Positions 45,060 to 53,505 of a stretch of DNA of 64,000 nt are shown here, in pieces. How positions within the stretch are numbered: position 1 is the stretch's first letter; the number at the start of each line of letters is the position of its first letter. Source of the stretch: Seonamhaeicola sp. ML3 (GTDB taxonomy: Bacteria > Bacteroidota > Bacteroidia > Flavobacteriales > Flavobacteriaceae); contig NZ_CP096884.1 in the NCBI RefSeq assembly GCF_023273855.1, forward strand, positions 1,426,001 to 1,490,000, in the 5' to 3' direction. The notes beneath the pieces are model-generated. The model was not told the DNA's origin, ran no database searches, and saw only the letters and a program-made list of their open reading frames with translations. Made by a program: the position numbers and the translations under genes.

Positions 45060-45150
45060 TATCTATCCTTTTACCTAAAAGAAAAGCTCTGATATAGGGT
45101 TCATGATTCGCAGGCAATTTAAAAGCAACAGGTTCTTTAAACGCTTTACA
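45060..45150 (-). pseudogene. Remnant of a second LD-carboxypeptidase gene
   Basis: The minus strand encodes VAFKLPANHEPYIRAFLLGK, matching IAFNMSAGHEPDNRALVLGK near the end of the intact gene at 45567-46589. The DNA also aligns (45074-45140 with 45625-45690). Only about 25 codons of the 3' region remain. The fragment is cut off by an inverted-repeat element at 45158. Confidence 0.6.
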
Positions 45151-45157
45151 TTTTGTT

Positions 45158-45213
45158 TGTCTCGTCTTTCATAAATAAGTCATTTTTGTGTCAACTTATT
45201 TCAGGACGAGACA
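45158..45213. mobile_element. Collapsed insertion-sequence ends (56-bp MITE-like remnant)
   Basis: Bounded by TGTCTCGTC (45158-45166) and GACGAGACA (45205-45213), perfect terminal inverted repeats, with further inner pairing AATAAG / CTTATT. No transposase remains. The ends look like those of an IS that lost its centre. It lies exactly where the LD-carboxypeptidase remnant is truncated. Confidence 0.5.
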
Positions 45214-45222
45214 TATTAAACA

Positions 45223-45255
45223 AAAAAGCCAACTACAAATCGTAGTTGGCTTTTT
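45223..45255 (-). terminator. Bidirectional terminator between sigma partner and small exported protein
   Basis: Fourteen-base stem AAAAAGCCAACTAC / GTAGTTGGCTTTTT with a 5-nt loop and T runs on both strands. Confidence 0.8.
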
Positions 45256-45272
45256 AGACAAGTTTTAGTTGT

Positions 45273-45527
45273 TTAGTCAGTAAAAGTTTCGTTACTAGTG
45301 TAGATCTTGGTGTCATCGCCTTTATCAAAAATCATAACTAGTTTGTTGTCAGCGTTTAAGTACACAGACGCTAAATCCCAACCAGAAGTTTTAGTAGCTT
45401 CTAATAAACACTTTCTAACATCTGGGTTATTTAAGTTTAAATCTGAATTTTTGATTGTGTCTGCATGGGCATTAATACCTAACATAAGTACTATTGCAGC
45501 TGTAAAAAATTGTAGTTTTCTCATCAT
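45273..45527 (-). CDS. Small exported protein, 84 residues
   Basis: A signal peptide (hydrophobic residues 6-18, cleavage after AHA) is followed by a roughly 62-residue mature domain with one cysteine (VRKCLLEATKTSGWDLASVY). A second ATG one codon later (45524) could also start it. No family is recognised. It has its own terminator and stands alone. Probably periplasmic. Confidence 0.65.
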   Translation of the reverse strand: MMRKLQFFTAAIVLMLGINAHADTIKNSDLNLNNPDVRKCLLEATKTSGWDLASVYLNADNKLVMIFDKGDDTKIYTSNETFTD

Positions 45528-45566
45528 AGGAAAAGTTTAAATTAGACTACAATTTTAAGATAAAAA

Positions 45567-46589
45567 CTAGTTTTCCTTAAAAATAATAGTTGAATGCTCT
45601 CTTTTAACGTTTAAATTCAACATTTTACCTAAAACCAGAGCTCTATTATCGGGTTCATGACCCGCGGACATGTTAAAAGCAATAGGGAAGTTGTACTCCG
45701 AAAGCACATCTAATATGAGTTGTTCTATAGAAGTTCCCCACACAGTAGTATTCGATTTTATCTTACTCATATCGCCAACAATCACACCAGCACAATCATC
45801 AAAATACCCCGCACGCTTTAAACTTTGTAGCATACGGTCGATGTGATATTTGTACTCGCCAATGTCCTCAATGAAAAGAATTTTACCCGAGGTATCAATA
45901 CTTGTATTAGAGCCCAACATAGAATGCAACATGGTTAAATTACCACCTACAATTGGAGCAGATATTATGCCGGGTCTATTATATTCCGAACCTTTTAAAG
46001 TGTAGTTCAGATTCTTACCAAAGAGACCATCTTTTAAAGAATTGATAGTTTCCTTGATAGTTGAAGGGTCGTCTTGTAAACTCGTACACATCATACCATG
46101 AATGGACTGAATCCCCAGATTATGAACTGTATTATGAATTGCCGTTATATCGCTATAACCAATAATCCATTTTGGATTTTCTTTAAATGTAGACCAATCT
46201 AATTTATCCAAAATCCTTACCGAGCCATAGCCACCTCTAGCACACCAAATCGCCTTTATACTCTTATCATCCAGAGCTTTTTGAAAATCTTCACAGCGTT
46301 CATCGTCAGTTCCTGCAAAATGATTGTTTTGATTGAATAGGTGTTCACCAAGAATACTATGCAATCCCCAACTTTTAAGTAGTATCTGGGCTTGCGTAAT
46401 TTCATGCTTTTTATTTTTTAAAATACCTGAAGGCGCTACAATGGCCACGGTATCTCCTGCTTTCAAATAAGGTGGTTGTTTCAATGTAATATTTTGTTTT
46501 TGTATGCTGTTATTTTGAGCTGTCGAGACACTATTTCTTAAGAAAAATAAAGCACAAAACACACATAAAATTAGTAGGTTTCTTGACAT
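45567..46589 (-). CDS. ldcA: Serine LD-carboxypeptidase, S66 family
   Basis: A muropeptide LD-carboxypeptidase that trims the terminal D-alanine of tetrapeptides in murein recycling. The 340-residue protein shows CARGGYGSVRIL, the nucleophile serine in WIIGYSDITAIHN, the glutamate in LFIEDIGEYKYHIDR and the histidine in SAGHEPDNR. An N-terminal hydrophobic segment suggests export, unlike cytoplasmic E. coli LdcA. Start set at 46589 (MSRNLLIL); an upstream ATG at 46604 is possible. Confidence 0.88.
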   Translation of the reverse strand: MSRNLLILCVFCALFFLRNSVSTAQNNSIQKQNITLKQPPYLKAGDTVAIVAPSGILKNKKHEITQAQILLKSWGLHSILGEHLFNQNNHFAGTDDERCEDFQKALDDKSIKAIWCARGGYGSVRILDKLDWSTFKENPKWIIGYSDITAIHNTVHNLGIQSIHGMMCTSLQDDPSTIKETINSLKDGLFGKNLNYTLKGSEYNRPGIISAPIVGGNLTMLHSMLGSNTSIDTSGKILFIEDIGEYKYHIDRMLQSLKRAGYFDDCAGVIVGDMSKIKSNTTVWGTSIEQLILDVLSEYNFPIAFNMSAGHEPDNRALVLGKMLNLNVKREHSTIIFKEN

Positions 46590-46652
46590 ATTGTAAATGT
46601 ACATTTTTTTTCGAAAACGCTTTTAAAATGTGTACTTTTGCTGTTTTTAAAG

Positions 46653-46742
46653 ACGCGTCATTCCGAGCGAAGCGTGGTAACCTAAGCATTGTTATTCTAA
46701 ACTTTTTAAGATTGCCGAAATCCTGCCTCCATCGCAATGACT
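46653..46742. repeat. Dispersed GTCATT...AATGAC palindromic repeat upstream of metG
   Basis: Starts GTCATTCCGAGCGAAGCG and ends CATCGCAATGAC, with AAGATTGCC between. It is an intergenic relative of the element inside mfd at 63091-63162. Confidence 0.65.
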
Positions 46743-46764
46743 CAGTAACGTGAATAAGATTATA

Positions 46765-48831
46765 ATGAACAAACCAAAAAGATATACCGTAACAACAGCA
46801 TTACCTTACACCAACGGACCAATTCACATTGGGCATTTAGCAGGTGTTTACGTACCAGCAGATATTTATGTGCGCTATTTACGTTTAACTGGGAATGATG
46901 TTGCCTTTATTGGTGGAAGTGATGAACACGGCGTGCCTATTACCATTAAGGCAAAAAATGAAGGTGTTACGCCGCAAGATATAGTAGATAAATACCATGA
47001 TATTATCAAGCAATCGTTTGAAGATTTTGGCATTACTTACGATAATTACTCGCGTACAACAGCGCCAATTCATCATAAAACCGCTTCAGATTTCTTTAAA
47101 ACCTTACATGAAAAAGGCGAGTTTATAGAGGAAACTACAGAGCAGTTGTATGATGAAGAGGCCAATCAGTTCTTAGCTGATAGATTTGTAATTGGTACTT
47201 GCCCTAAATGTGGCAATGAAGAGAGTTACGGCGACCAATGCGAAAGTTGTGGAACAAGCCACAATGCAACCGATTTAATTAATCCTAAATCGGCAATTAC
47301 AGGCAACACTCCAACTTTAAAACAAACAAAACACTGGTTTTTACCTCTAGATAAACACGAGGATTTCTTAAAAGAGTGGATTTTAGAAGGCCATAAAAAA
47401 GATTGGAAACCGAATGTATACGGACAAGTAAAATCGTGGATTGATGACGGATTGCGCCCAAGAGCTGTAACCCGGGATTTAGATTGGGGAATTCCTGTTC
47501 CTGCAGAAGGTGGAGAAGGAAAAGTATTGTACGTTTGGTTCGATGCTCCAATAGGGTATATATCCTCTACCATTGAGTGGGCAGAGCGCGAAGGAAAAGA
47601 TTGGGAACCGTACTGGAAAGATGAAGACACTAAACTGGTACATTTTATCGGAAAGGATAACATTGTGTTTCACTGTATCATTTTCCCGTCTATGCTTAAG
47701 GCCGAGGGCAGCTATATTTTACCAGAAAATGTTCCAGCTAACGAGTTTTTAAATCTTGAAGGAAATAAATTATCAACCTCTAAGAACTGGGCCGTTTGGT
47801 TGCCTGAATACTTAAAAGATTTCCCTAATCAGCAAGACGTATTGCGTTATGCATTAAATGCTAATGCCCCAGAAACTAAGGATAATGATTTTACATGGAA
47901 AGATTTTCAGGCTAGAAATAACAATGAGTTGGTGGCTATCTTCGGTAACTTCATTAACCGTGTGGTGGTCTTAACCAATAAATATTACGATGGTGTTGTA
48001 CCAACACCTAGCGAGTTTACGCAAGTTGATGAAGAAACTTTAGCTGCTGTAAAAGCTTACCCGAGTGTTATTGCAAGTTCCATTGAGCGCTACAGATTTA
48101 GAGAAGCTGGGCAAGAATTAATGAATTTGGCACGCTTAGGAAACAAGTATTTGGCGGATGAAGAACCTTGGAAAAAAATAAAGGAAGACGAAGCAAGAAC
48201 CCAAACCATTATGTATGTGGCATTGCAAATAGCAAGTGCCTTATCAACTTTATGTGAACCATTTTTGCCCTTTACGGCCGAGAAGTTAAAGAGAATCCTT
48301 AATGTCGCGTCGAGTGGAGTCGAGACGTCTTGGAATGATATTCCAACTAAAGCGGTGCTTTTGCCAGCCAACCACCAAATAGGAAAAGCAGAGTTGCTGT
48401 TCACAAAAATTGAAGACAAAACCATACAAGCACAATTAGATAAATTAGAAGCCAATAAAAAGGCAAACGAAGCGGCTAATAAAAAGACAGAGCCTCAAAA
48501 AGATACCATCACTTTTGAAGACTTTACTAAGTTAGATATTCGGGTAGGCACTATTCTAGAGGCCGAAAAAATGCCTAAAACCAAGAAGTTGCTAAAATTA
48601 AAGGTTGATACGGGTATCGATGTAAGAACCATAGTGTCTGGTATTGCTGAAAGTTTTTCAGCAGAGGAAGTTATTGGAAGACGAGTAACCGTATTGGTTA
48701 ATCTTGCACCACGTGCCTTAAGAGGAGTGGAAAGCCAAGGTATGATTTTAATGACCGAGTCTCCAGATGGTAAATTGGTGTTTGTAAACCCAGATGATGC
48801 TTCTGTAGCAAATGGGTTGCAGATTAGTTAA
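46765..48831 (+). CDS. metG: Methionyl-tRNA synthetase with C-terminal tRNA-binding domain
   Basis: Charges tRNA-Met with methionine. The catalytic domain has [14 protein letters not shown] (HIGH), a zinc knuckle [18 protein letters not shown], and the KMSKS-like KLSTSKNW. An anticodon-binding helical domain follows, and a C-terminal TRBD/EMAP domain starts near residue 590 ([17 protein letters not shown]). The start is the ATG at 46765; an in-frame GTG at 46750 is less likely. Residues around [14 protein letters not shown] come from an in-frame copy of a dispersed palindromic repeat (48305-48328), so the protein has an insertion in the anticodon-binding/linker region. Confidence 0.96.
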   Translation: MNKPKRYTVTTALPYTNGPIHIGHLAGVYVPADIYVRYLRLTGNDVAFIGGSDEHGVPITIKAKNEGVTPQDIVDKYHDIIKQSFEDFGITYDNYSRTTAPIHHKTASDFFKTLHEKGEFIEETTEQLYDEEANQFLADRFVIGTCPKCGNEESYGDQCESCGTSHNATDLINPKSAITGNTPTLKQTKHWFLPLDKHEDFLKEWILEGHKKDWKPNVYGQVKSWIDDGLRPRAVTRDLDWGIPVPAEGGEGKVLYVWFDAPIGYISSTIEWAEREGKDWEPYWKDEDTKLVHFIGKDNIVFHCIIFPSMLKAEGSYILPENVPANEFLNLEGNKLSTSKNWAVWLPEYLKDFPNQQDVLRYALNANAPETKDNDFTWKDFQARNNNELVAIFGNFINRVVVLTNKYYDGVVPTPSEFTQVDEETLAAVKAYPSVIASSIERYRFREAGQELMNLARLGNKYLADEEPWKKIKEDEARTQTIMYVALQIASALSTLCEPFLPFTAEKLKRILNVASSGVETSWNDIPTKAVLLPANHQIGKAELLFTKIEDKTIQAQLDKLEANKKANEAANKKTEPQKDTITFEDFTKLDIRVGTILEAEKMPKTKKLLKLKVDTGIDVRTIVSGIAESFSAEEVIGRRVTVLVNLAPRALRGVESQGMILMTESPDGKLVFVNPDDASVANGLQIS
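48305..48328. repeat. Palindromic repeat inside metG coding sequence
   Basis: GCGTCGAGTGGAGTCGAGAC in the metG reading frame, encoding VASSGVET. The same repeat encodes VSSSGVEN at the start of the GIY-YIG frame. Confidence 0.75.
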
Positions 48832-48834
48832 AGG

Positions 48835-49158
48835 TCACTTAACCACTAGTTTCTTAGTCTCAACCCTATTCTTTTCATCTACTACTTTAATAATGTAAAT
48901 GCCTTTTTTAAGGTATGAGACATTTAGTTTTATGATGCTTTTATTGTAGATGTAAATAGCAGCACGTTTTCCTAAAACATCTATAAATTCAACCGATTTT
49001 ATCTTATTGGTGCCAAGTATATACAATTCGTCCTCTACCGGGTTGGGGTGACATTTAAAAACCGGATTTAATTTTGAAGCAGGAGCATGGGCATGGTCTT
49101 GAGCAGGTAATAAATTATATGTTGCTAAGCAGAAAAGTATAGTAAACAATATTTTCAC
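48835..49158 (-). CDS. Small secreted protein with type IX sorting domain
   Basis: A 107-residue exported protein. A signal peptide (ending LPAQ) and a short His/Ala/Pro spacer precede what is essentially only a Por-type C-terminal sorting domain (HPNPVEDELYIL ... VEFIDVLGKRAAIYI ... LKKGIYIIKVVDEKNRVETKKLVVK). Such domains direct cargo to the type IX system. Here there is almost no cargo, which is unusual. It may be a truncated surface protein or a minimal cargo. Confidence 0.82.
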   Translation of the reverse strand: MKILFTILFCLATYNLLPAQDHAHAPASKLNPVFKCHPNPVEDELYILGTNKIKSVEFIDVLGKRAAIYIYNKSIIKLNVSYLKKGIYIIKVVDEKNRVETKKLVVK

Positions 49159-49306
49159 AATAACTTTTTTTAAACAGGGGGCTATACTATAACGTATTTT
49201 ATCAGTTTTAAATTATGTTTTTTACAATAAGAAGGATTGTTTATTATGTTTAGACAATTTATTTATATTTAAAAAAATACTTAACTTATATAAAAAATAA
49301 AGAAAC

Positions 49307-49828
49307 ATGTTATCAAAAACTATAGAAGAAGCATTAAACAACCAGATTAAAATAGAAGCAGAATCATCGCAAATATATTTAGCCATGGCTTGTTGGGCAG
49401 AGGTAAAAGGATTAGAAGGTGTTGCTGGTTTTATGTATGCGCAATCTGATGAAGAACGAGAACACATGCTTAAGTTAGTGAAGTTTGTTAATGAACGTGG
49501 AGGTCATGCTAAAGTGTCTGCATTAAAAGCACCAGACGTAACGTTCACTTCTTTTAAGGATATGTTCGAGTTGTTGCTTAAGCACGAAATGTTTGTATCG
49601 CAAAGTATTAATGAGTTGGTTCATATTACACTTCAAGAGAAGGATTATGCAACTCATAACTTTTTACAGTGGTACGTTTCAGAACAAATAGAAGAAGAGG
49701 CAGTTGCAAGAACTATTCTCGATAAAATTAACCTTATCGGCGACGATAAAGGCGGATTATATTTATTCGATAGAGATATAGAAAACCTAACTGTAAGTAC
49801 TGCTGCACAAGACACTACTGGAGTGTAA
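49307..49828 (+). CDS. ftnA: Ferritin
   Basis: A 173-residue non-haem ferritin that oxidises and stores iron in a 24-subunit shell. Ferroxidase-site residues are recognisable in EAESSQIYLAMACWAE, DEEREHMLKLV and FLQWYVSEQIEEEAVA. Family-typical length. Given the haem and redox genes nearby it fits iron handling, but it forms its own unit. Confidence 0.94.
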   Translation: MLSKTIEEALNNQIKIEAESSQIYLAMACWAEVKGLEGVAGFMYAQSDEEREHMLKLVKFVNERGGHAKVSALKAPDVTFTSFKDMFELLLKHEMFVSQSINELVHITLQEKDYATHNFLQWYVSEQIEEEAVARTILDKINLIGDDKGGLYLFDRDIENLTVSTAAQDTTGV

Positions 49829-49868
49829 TTTTAACATTTAATCTTATTTAGATTAATTAAAAATAAAT

Positions 49869-49876
49869 TATATTTG
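49869..49876 (+). promoter_or_regulatory. Candidate -7 box for the small Lys/Cys protein
   Basis: TATATTTG, 28 nt upstream of the TTG start. A -33 element is weak. Confidence 0.4.
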
Positions 49877-49904
49877 CCCAGAATTTGTAATTAAAATTCA
49901 AGTT

Positions 49905-50075
49905 TTGGGCAAAAAGAAAAAAAAGAAGGCAGTAAAAAAGATAAAAGAGCTAAAAGAACTAGGTATCATAACTACCGATAAAGTTAAAACCAGCTGCTGT
50001 AAAAAGTTTAAGAAAGGCGAAAATAAACGCTGTAAAAAATGCCCATGCTACGATTTACTCAAAAAAGTAGCATAA
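49905..50075 (+). CDS. Small Lys/Cys-rich protein, 56 residues
   Basis: TTG-initiated frame starting MGKKKKKKAVKKIKELKELG and ending with a cysteine cluster CCKKFKKGENKRCKKCPCYD (CC-x9-C-x2-C-x-C). The basic tail plus possible zinc knuckle suggests nucleic-acid or ribosome binding (inference). I recognise the general pattern as a widespread flavobacterial hypothetical protein. Between ferritin and tex genes on the same strand. Confidence 0.75.
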   Translation: MGKKKKKKAVKKIKELKELGIITTDKVKTSCCKKFKKGENKRCKKCPCYDLLKKVA

Positions 50076-50140
50076 ACTTTTCAAGACATTTTCCAAAACA
50101 AGATTCTTTCCTAAATTGCGTTTGTTTCAAATTAAAATAA

Positions 50141-52270
50141 ATGCAAATTCTTAATTATATAGTTCGTCTTACCCAATTACCAGAAGTATCGGTAAAAAAC
50201 ACTTTAGATTTACTCAATGAAGACTGTACGGTGCCTTTTATTTCTAGATACAGAAAGGAAAGAACGGGTAATTTAGATGAGGTCCAAATTGGAGATATCG
50301 TAAAATTTAAAGAGCAATTTGAAACTTTAGAAAAACGAAAAAAAGCCATTCTTAAATCTCTAACTGAACAAGGTGTATTGACCGAAGATTTAGAACGGAA
50401 GTTAGTTTCTACTCAGGATTTAACAACATTAGAGGACCTGTATTTACCTTTTAAGAAGAGCCGAAAAACTAAAGCTGAAAAAGCAAGACAACTTGGCCTG
50501 GAGCCTTTGGCGAAAATCATTATGAGCCAAAATGCAAACGATATTGAATCGGTCGCTTATAGGTATGTAAAAGGAGAGGTTATATCCCAAGATGCTGCAT
50601 TAGAAGGCGCAAGGCACATTATTGCAGAGTGGATTAACGAACGCACAGATATTAGAAATAACATTAGATATCAGTTAGAACGATTTGCAAGGATTTCCAC
50701 CAAGATTGTAAAGGCAAAGGAAAACGAAGAAAGTGCTCAAAAGTTTAAGGATTATTTTGATTGGGAAGAAGAGTTAAGCCGAATTCCGTCGCACCGACTG
50801 TTAGCTATTTTAAGAGCCGAAAAAGAAGGTGTGGTTAAATTAAAGATTTCAATAGATGACGACAGGGCTTTAGATAAAATAGAACAACGTTTAATTAGGT
50901 CTAATAATGATTGTGCCGAACAAATTGAAATAGCCGCTAAAGACGCTTACAAAAGATTGTTACTGCCTTCATTAAGTAACGAGGCACTTCAAATAGCTAA
51001 AGAAAAAGCCGATGAAGCGGCCATAAATGTTTTTGCAAAAAACCTAAAGCAATTACTATTGGGTTCTCCGCTTGGAGAAAAACGGGTTTTGGCCATAGAC
51101 CCCGGGTTTAGAACGGGTTGTAAGGTGGTTTGCTTAGATGCTCAAGGACAGTTATTGTATAATGAAACCATATATCCGCATCCACCAAAAAATGACAGTA
51201 TAGGGGCGATGAAGAAGATAAGTTCCTTGGCCGATGCTTATAATACGGAAGCAATTGCTATTGGTAATGGAACGGCATCAAGAGAAACAGAAGCCTTAAT
51301 TAGAAAGATTCGCTTTAAAAACGATATCCAAGTGTTTGTGGTAAGCGAAGCTGGCGCTAGCATCTATTCGGCGTCGAAAATGGCTCGAGAAGAGTTCCCT
51401 AATTATGATGTTACGGTGCGAGGTGCTGTGTCTATTGGAAGGCGACTACAAGATCCACTTGCAGAGTTGGTTAAAATTGATGCAAAGTCCATTGGTGTAG
51501 GTCAGTATCAACATGATGTAGACCAAGTTAAACTCCAAAAGTCTTTGGATAGTGTTGTTGAAAATTGTGTAAATGCCGTTGGGGTAAATCTCAATACGGC
51601 GAGCAAATCACTATTAAGCTATGTATCAGGTATTGGGCCTAAGTTGGCAGAAAATGTATTTAATTATAGACAAGAAAAGGGTGCATTTATTTCTAGAAAA
51701 GACCTTAAAAGTGTACCTAGATTAGGCGGTAAAGCGTTTGAGCAGAGCGCCGCTTTTTTAAGAATAAAGGATGCCGAAAACCCTTTAGATGACTCCTCTG
51801 TACACCCTGAAAGCTATGCCATTGTTTCTAAAATGGCAAAAGATATGGGTAAATCGGTAAATGCTTTAATTGGTAAACCCGATACATTAAAGGCAATCAA
51901 CTTAAAGGATTATTGTACAGATACCGTTGGGCTGCCTACTTTGCAAGATATATTAAAAGAACTTGAAAAGCCTGGTTTAGACATAAGAGCACAAGCCAAG
52001 GTATTTGCATTCAACCAGAATATAAAAACAATTACAGATTTGCGACCGGATCAATTATTGCCAGGTATTGTAAATAATATTACCAATTTTGGGTGTTTTG
52101 TAGATGTTGGTATAAAAGAAAGCGGTTTAATTCATGTCTCTAATTTATCCGATAGTTTTGTTAAAGATGTGAATGACCATGTGCATTTACATGAACAGAT
52201 TATCGTAAAAGTTCTAGAGGTCGATTTAGCTAGAAAGCGTGTTAAGTTAAAACTTCACAAGAAAATGTAA
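50141..52270 (+). CDS. tex: Tex family S1 RNA-binding protein
   Basis: A 709-residue transcription accessory factor of the Tex/YhgF type. Order: N-terminal helical Tex domain (ISRYRKERTGNLDE), YqgF/RNase H-like domain (RVLAIDPGFRTGCKVVCLD), helix-hairpin-helix motifs (LLSYVSGIGPKLAENVF) and a C-terminal S1 domain (GIVNNITNFGCFVDVGIKES). It binds RNA and the transcription machinery in the cytoplasm. Full length. Confidence 0.95.
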   Translation: MQILNYIVRLTQLPEVSVKNTLDLLNEDCTVPFISRYRKERTGNLDEVQIGDIVKFKEQFETLEKRKKAILKSLTEQGVLTEDLERKLVSTQDLTTLEDLYLPFKKSRKTKAEKARQLGLEPLAKIIMSQNANDIESVAYRYVKGEVISQDAALEGARHIIAEWINERTDIRNNIRYQLERFARISTKIVKAKENEESAQKFKDYFDWEEELSRIPSHRLLAILRAEKEGVVKLKISIDDDRALDKIEQRLIRSNNDCAEQIEIAAKDAYKRLLLPSLSNEALQIAKEKADEAAINVFAKNLKQLLLGSPLGEKRVLAIDPGFRTGCKVVCLDAQGQLLYNETIYPHPPKNDSIGAMKKISSLADAYNTEAIAIGNGTASRETEALIRKIRFKNDIQVFVVSEAGASIYSASKMAREEFPNYDVTVRGAVSIGRRLQDPLAELVKIDAKSIGVGQYQHDVDQVKLQKSLDSVVENCVNAVGVNLNTASKSLLSYVSGIGPKLAENVFNYRQEKGAFISRKDLKSVPRLGGKAFEQSAAFLRIKDAENPLDDSSVHPESYAIVSKMAKDMGKSVNALIGKPDTLKAINLKDYCTDTVGLPTLQDILKELEKPGLDIRAQAKVFAFNQNIKTITDLRPDQLLPGIVNNITNFGCFVDVGIKESGLIHVSNLSDSFVKDVNDHVHLHEQIIVKVLEVDLARKRVKLKLHKKM

Positions 52271-52285
52271 TGAAACGCTACAAAA

Positions 52286-52300
52286 GTAGACCTAGTCTAC
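52286..52300 (+). promoter_or_regulatory. Inverted repeat abutting the AraC start codon
   Basis: GTAGAC-CTA-GTCTAC ends exactly at the base before ATG 52301. It could be an operator for autoregulation or an RNA hairpin hiding the start site. Confidence 0.35.
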
Positions 52301-53143
52301 ATGATTTATTCTTTTTCTGAGTTTTCTACAAATGCAATTTTAAAAGTTGGTGATGAGTCTCTGCTAACGCCTTTCAAAGTATCCAAACAACTTAATATTT
52401 TTGCCTTTATAAGGACAGGTACTGAAAAAGCAGAAATTATTGTAGATAGTATCCCCATTACCTTAGAACCTTACACTGTTATTGCTCTTACCAATGTACA
52501 GTTTTTTCAATATGTTTCTGGAACGGGTTTAAAAGTTTACTTTTTTAATCGAGAATTCTACTGTATTAAAGATCATGATAAAGAAGTTGGTTGTGCTGGT
52601 TTGTTATTTTTTGGCGCGGAACAAAACCCTATAATTCATCTAAACGAAAATGAACAGCTCAAGTTTAATATGCTTCATGATATTTTTGTAGATGAAATTG
52701 AAACAAAAGACAATATTCAAGCCGAAATGCTTAGAATGTTAATGGCGAGGCTCATTATAAAGATTACTCGTTTACTCAAAGAAAAAGAGCAAATAGATAC
52801 CAATAAAAAAGATACTAAAAGCGAGTTACTTCGTGCTTTTAATCTTTTAGTAGAAGCTCATTTTAGAAATGAGCACAGTGTGCAATTCTATGCCGATCAA
52901 CTTTTTAAATCCCCTAAAACACTTTCCAACTCCTTTGCAAGGTTTAATAAAAGTCCGTTAAAGCTAATTCACGAACGTGTGGTACTTGAGGCTAAACGCT
53001 TACTGATATATACAGACAAGACAGCCAAAGAGATTGCTTTCGATTTAGGTTTCGAAGACGCCTCTCATTTAAGCCGATTATTTAAAAAATACACTTCACT
53101 ATCCCCTTCAGATTTTAAAAAGCAGCTCAAAAAAGCATCTTAG
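52301..53143 (+). CDS. AraC-family regulator upstream of the CMD/cupredoxin genes
   Basis: A 280-residue regulator with an N-terminal cupin-like sensor (FAFIRTGTEKAEIIVDSIPI) and a C-terminal AraC domain (VQFYADQLFKSPKTLSNSFARF and IAFDLGFEDASHLSRLFKKYTSLSPSDFK). Two identical-looking operator sites precede the next two transcription units (53143 and 53402), so it probably controls them. The signal is unknown; AhpD-like and cupredoxin-like targets hint at an oxidant or metal. Confidence 0.88.
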   Translation: MIYSFSEFSTNAILKVGDESLLTPFKVSKQLNIFAFIRTGTEKAEIIVDSIPITLEPYTVIALTNVQFFQYVSGTGLKVYFFNREFYCIKDHDKEVGCAGLLFFGAEQNPIIHLNENEQLKFNMLHDIFVDEIETKDNIQAEMLRMLMARLIIKITRLLKEKEQIDTNKKDTKSELLRAFNLLVEAHFRNEHSVQFYADQLFKSPKTLSNSFARFNKSPLKLIHERVVLEAKRLLIYTDKTAKEIAFDLGFEDASHLSRLFKKYTSLSPSDFKKQLKKAS

Positions 53144-53208
53144 GGAAAAATTGACATACTCTAAGGAAATTCATCTATTCATTACCTGTTGTATAAAGTT
53201 CATCTTTG
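53143..53208 (+). promoter_or_regulatory. AraC operator plus promoter, copy A
   Basis: Operator-like block starting GGGAAAAATTGACATACTCT then AAGGA (to 53167), and a -7-like box CATCTTTG at 53201-53208. It matches copy B at 24 of 30 positions, with the same 34-nt distance between block and -7 box. Confidence 0.65.
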
Positions 53209-53233
53209 TAGTGTAATTAAAAAACACAAAGTC

Positions 53234-53401
53234 ATGAATTTAAAACATAAATCGATTTTCAATTTAATTGAAATTTTCAGAGGAAACAGTAACCCATCAT
53301 TGATTAAAAGATTGAGCACAAAAACACATTGTGAGCAAAAACATCATCATGATTTTTATTGTGATATGGAAAGACCTTTTATAGGTGTTAAAAACCAATA
53401 A
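53234..53401 (+). CDS. Small basic Cys/His protein, 55 residues
   Basis: The frame starting MNLKHKSIFNLIEIFRG continues with a His/Cys segment CEQKHHHDFYCDMERPF that could bind a metal. The start at 53234 is preferred over an upstream ATG at 53189, which would lie before the -7 box. It is expressed from the AraC-type promoter copy A. It resembles the small ORF at 27656 in size, charge, start context and position after an AraC gene. No known family. Confidence 0.6.
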   Translation: MNLKHKSIFNLIEIFRGNSNPSLIKRLSTKTHCEQKHHHDFYCDMERPFIGVKNQ

Positions 53402-53467
53402 GGGAATAATTGACAAATTATAAGGAGGTTTTTACATGGTTTAACATCCATTTATAATCCAACTTTG
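53402..53467 (+). promoter_or_regulatory. AraC operator plus promoter, copy B
   Basis: Block GGGAATAATTGACAAATTAT then AAGGA (to 53426), and CAACTTTG at 53460-53467. Same architecture as copy A, driving the CMD gene. Confidence 0.65.
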
Positions 53468-53505
53468 CATCAAGAAATTTTAATACATAAAAACAAAATA
53501 AAATT

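Noticed and set aside
47226-47663. Minus-strand ORF of 145 codons within metG
   Set aside because: It is the antisense shadow of highly conserved metG codons; several other overlapping shadows occur in the same gene.
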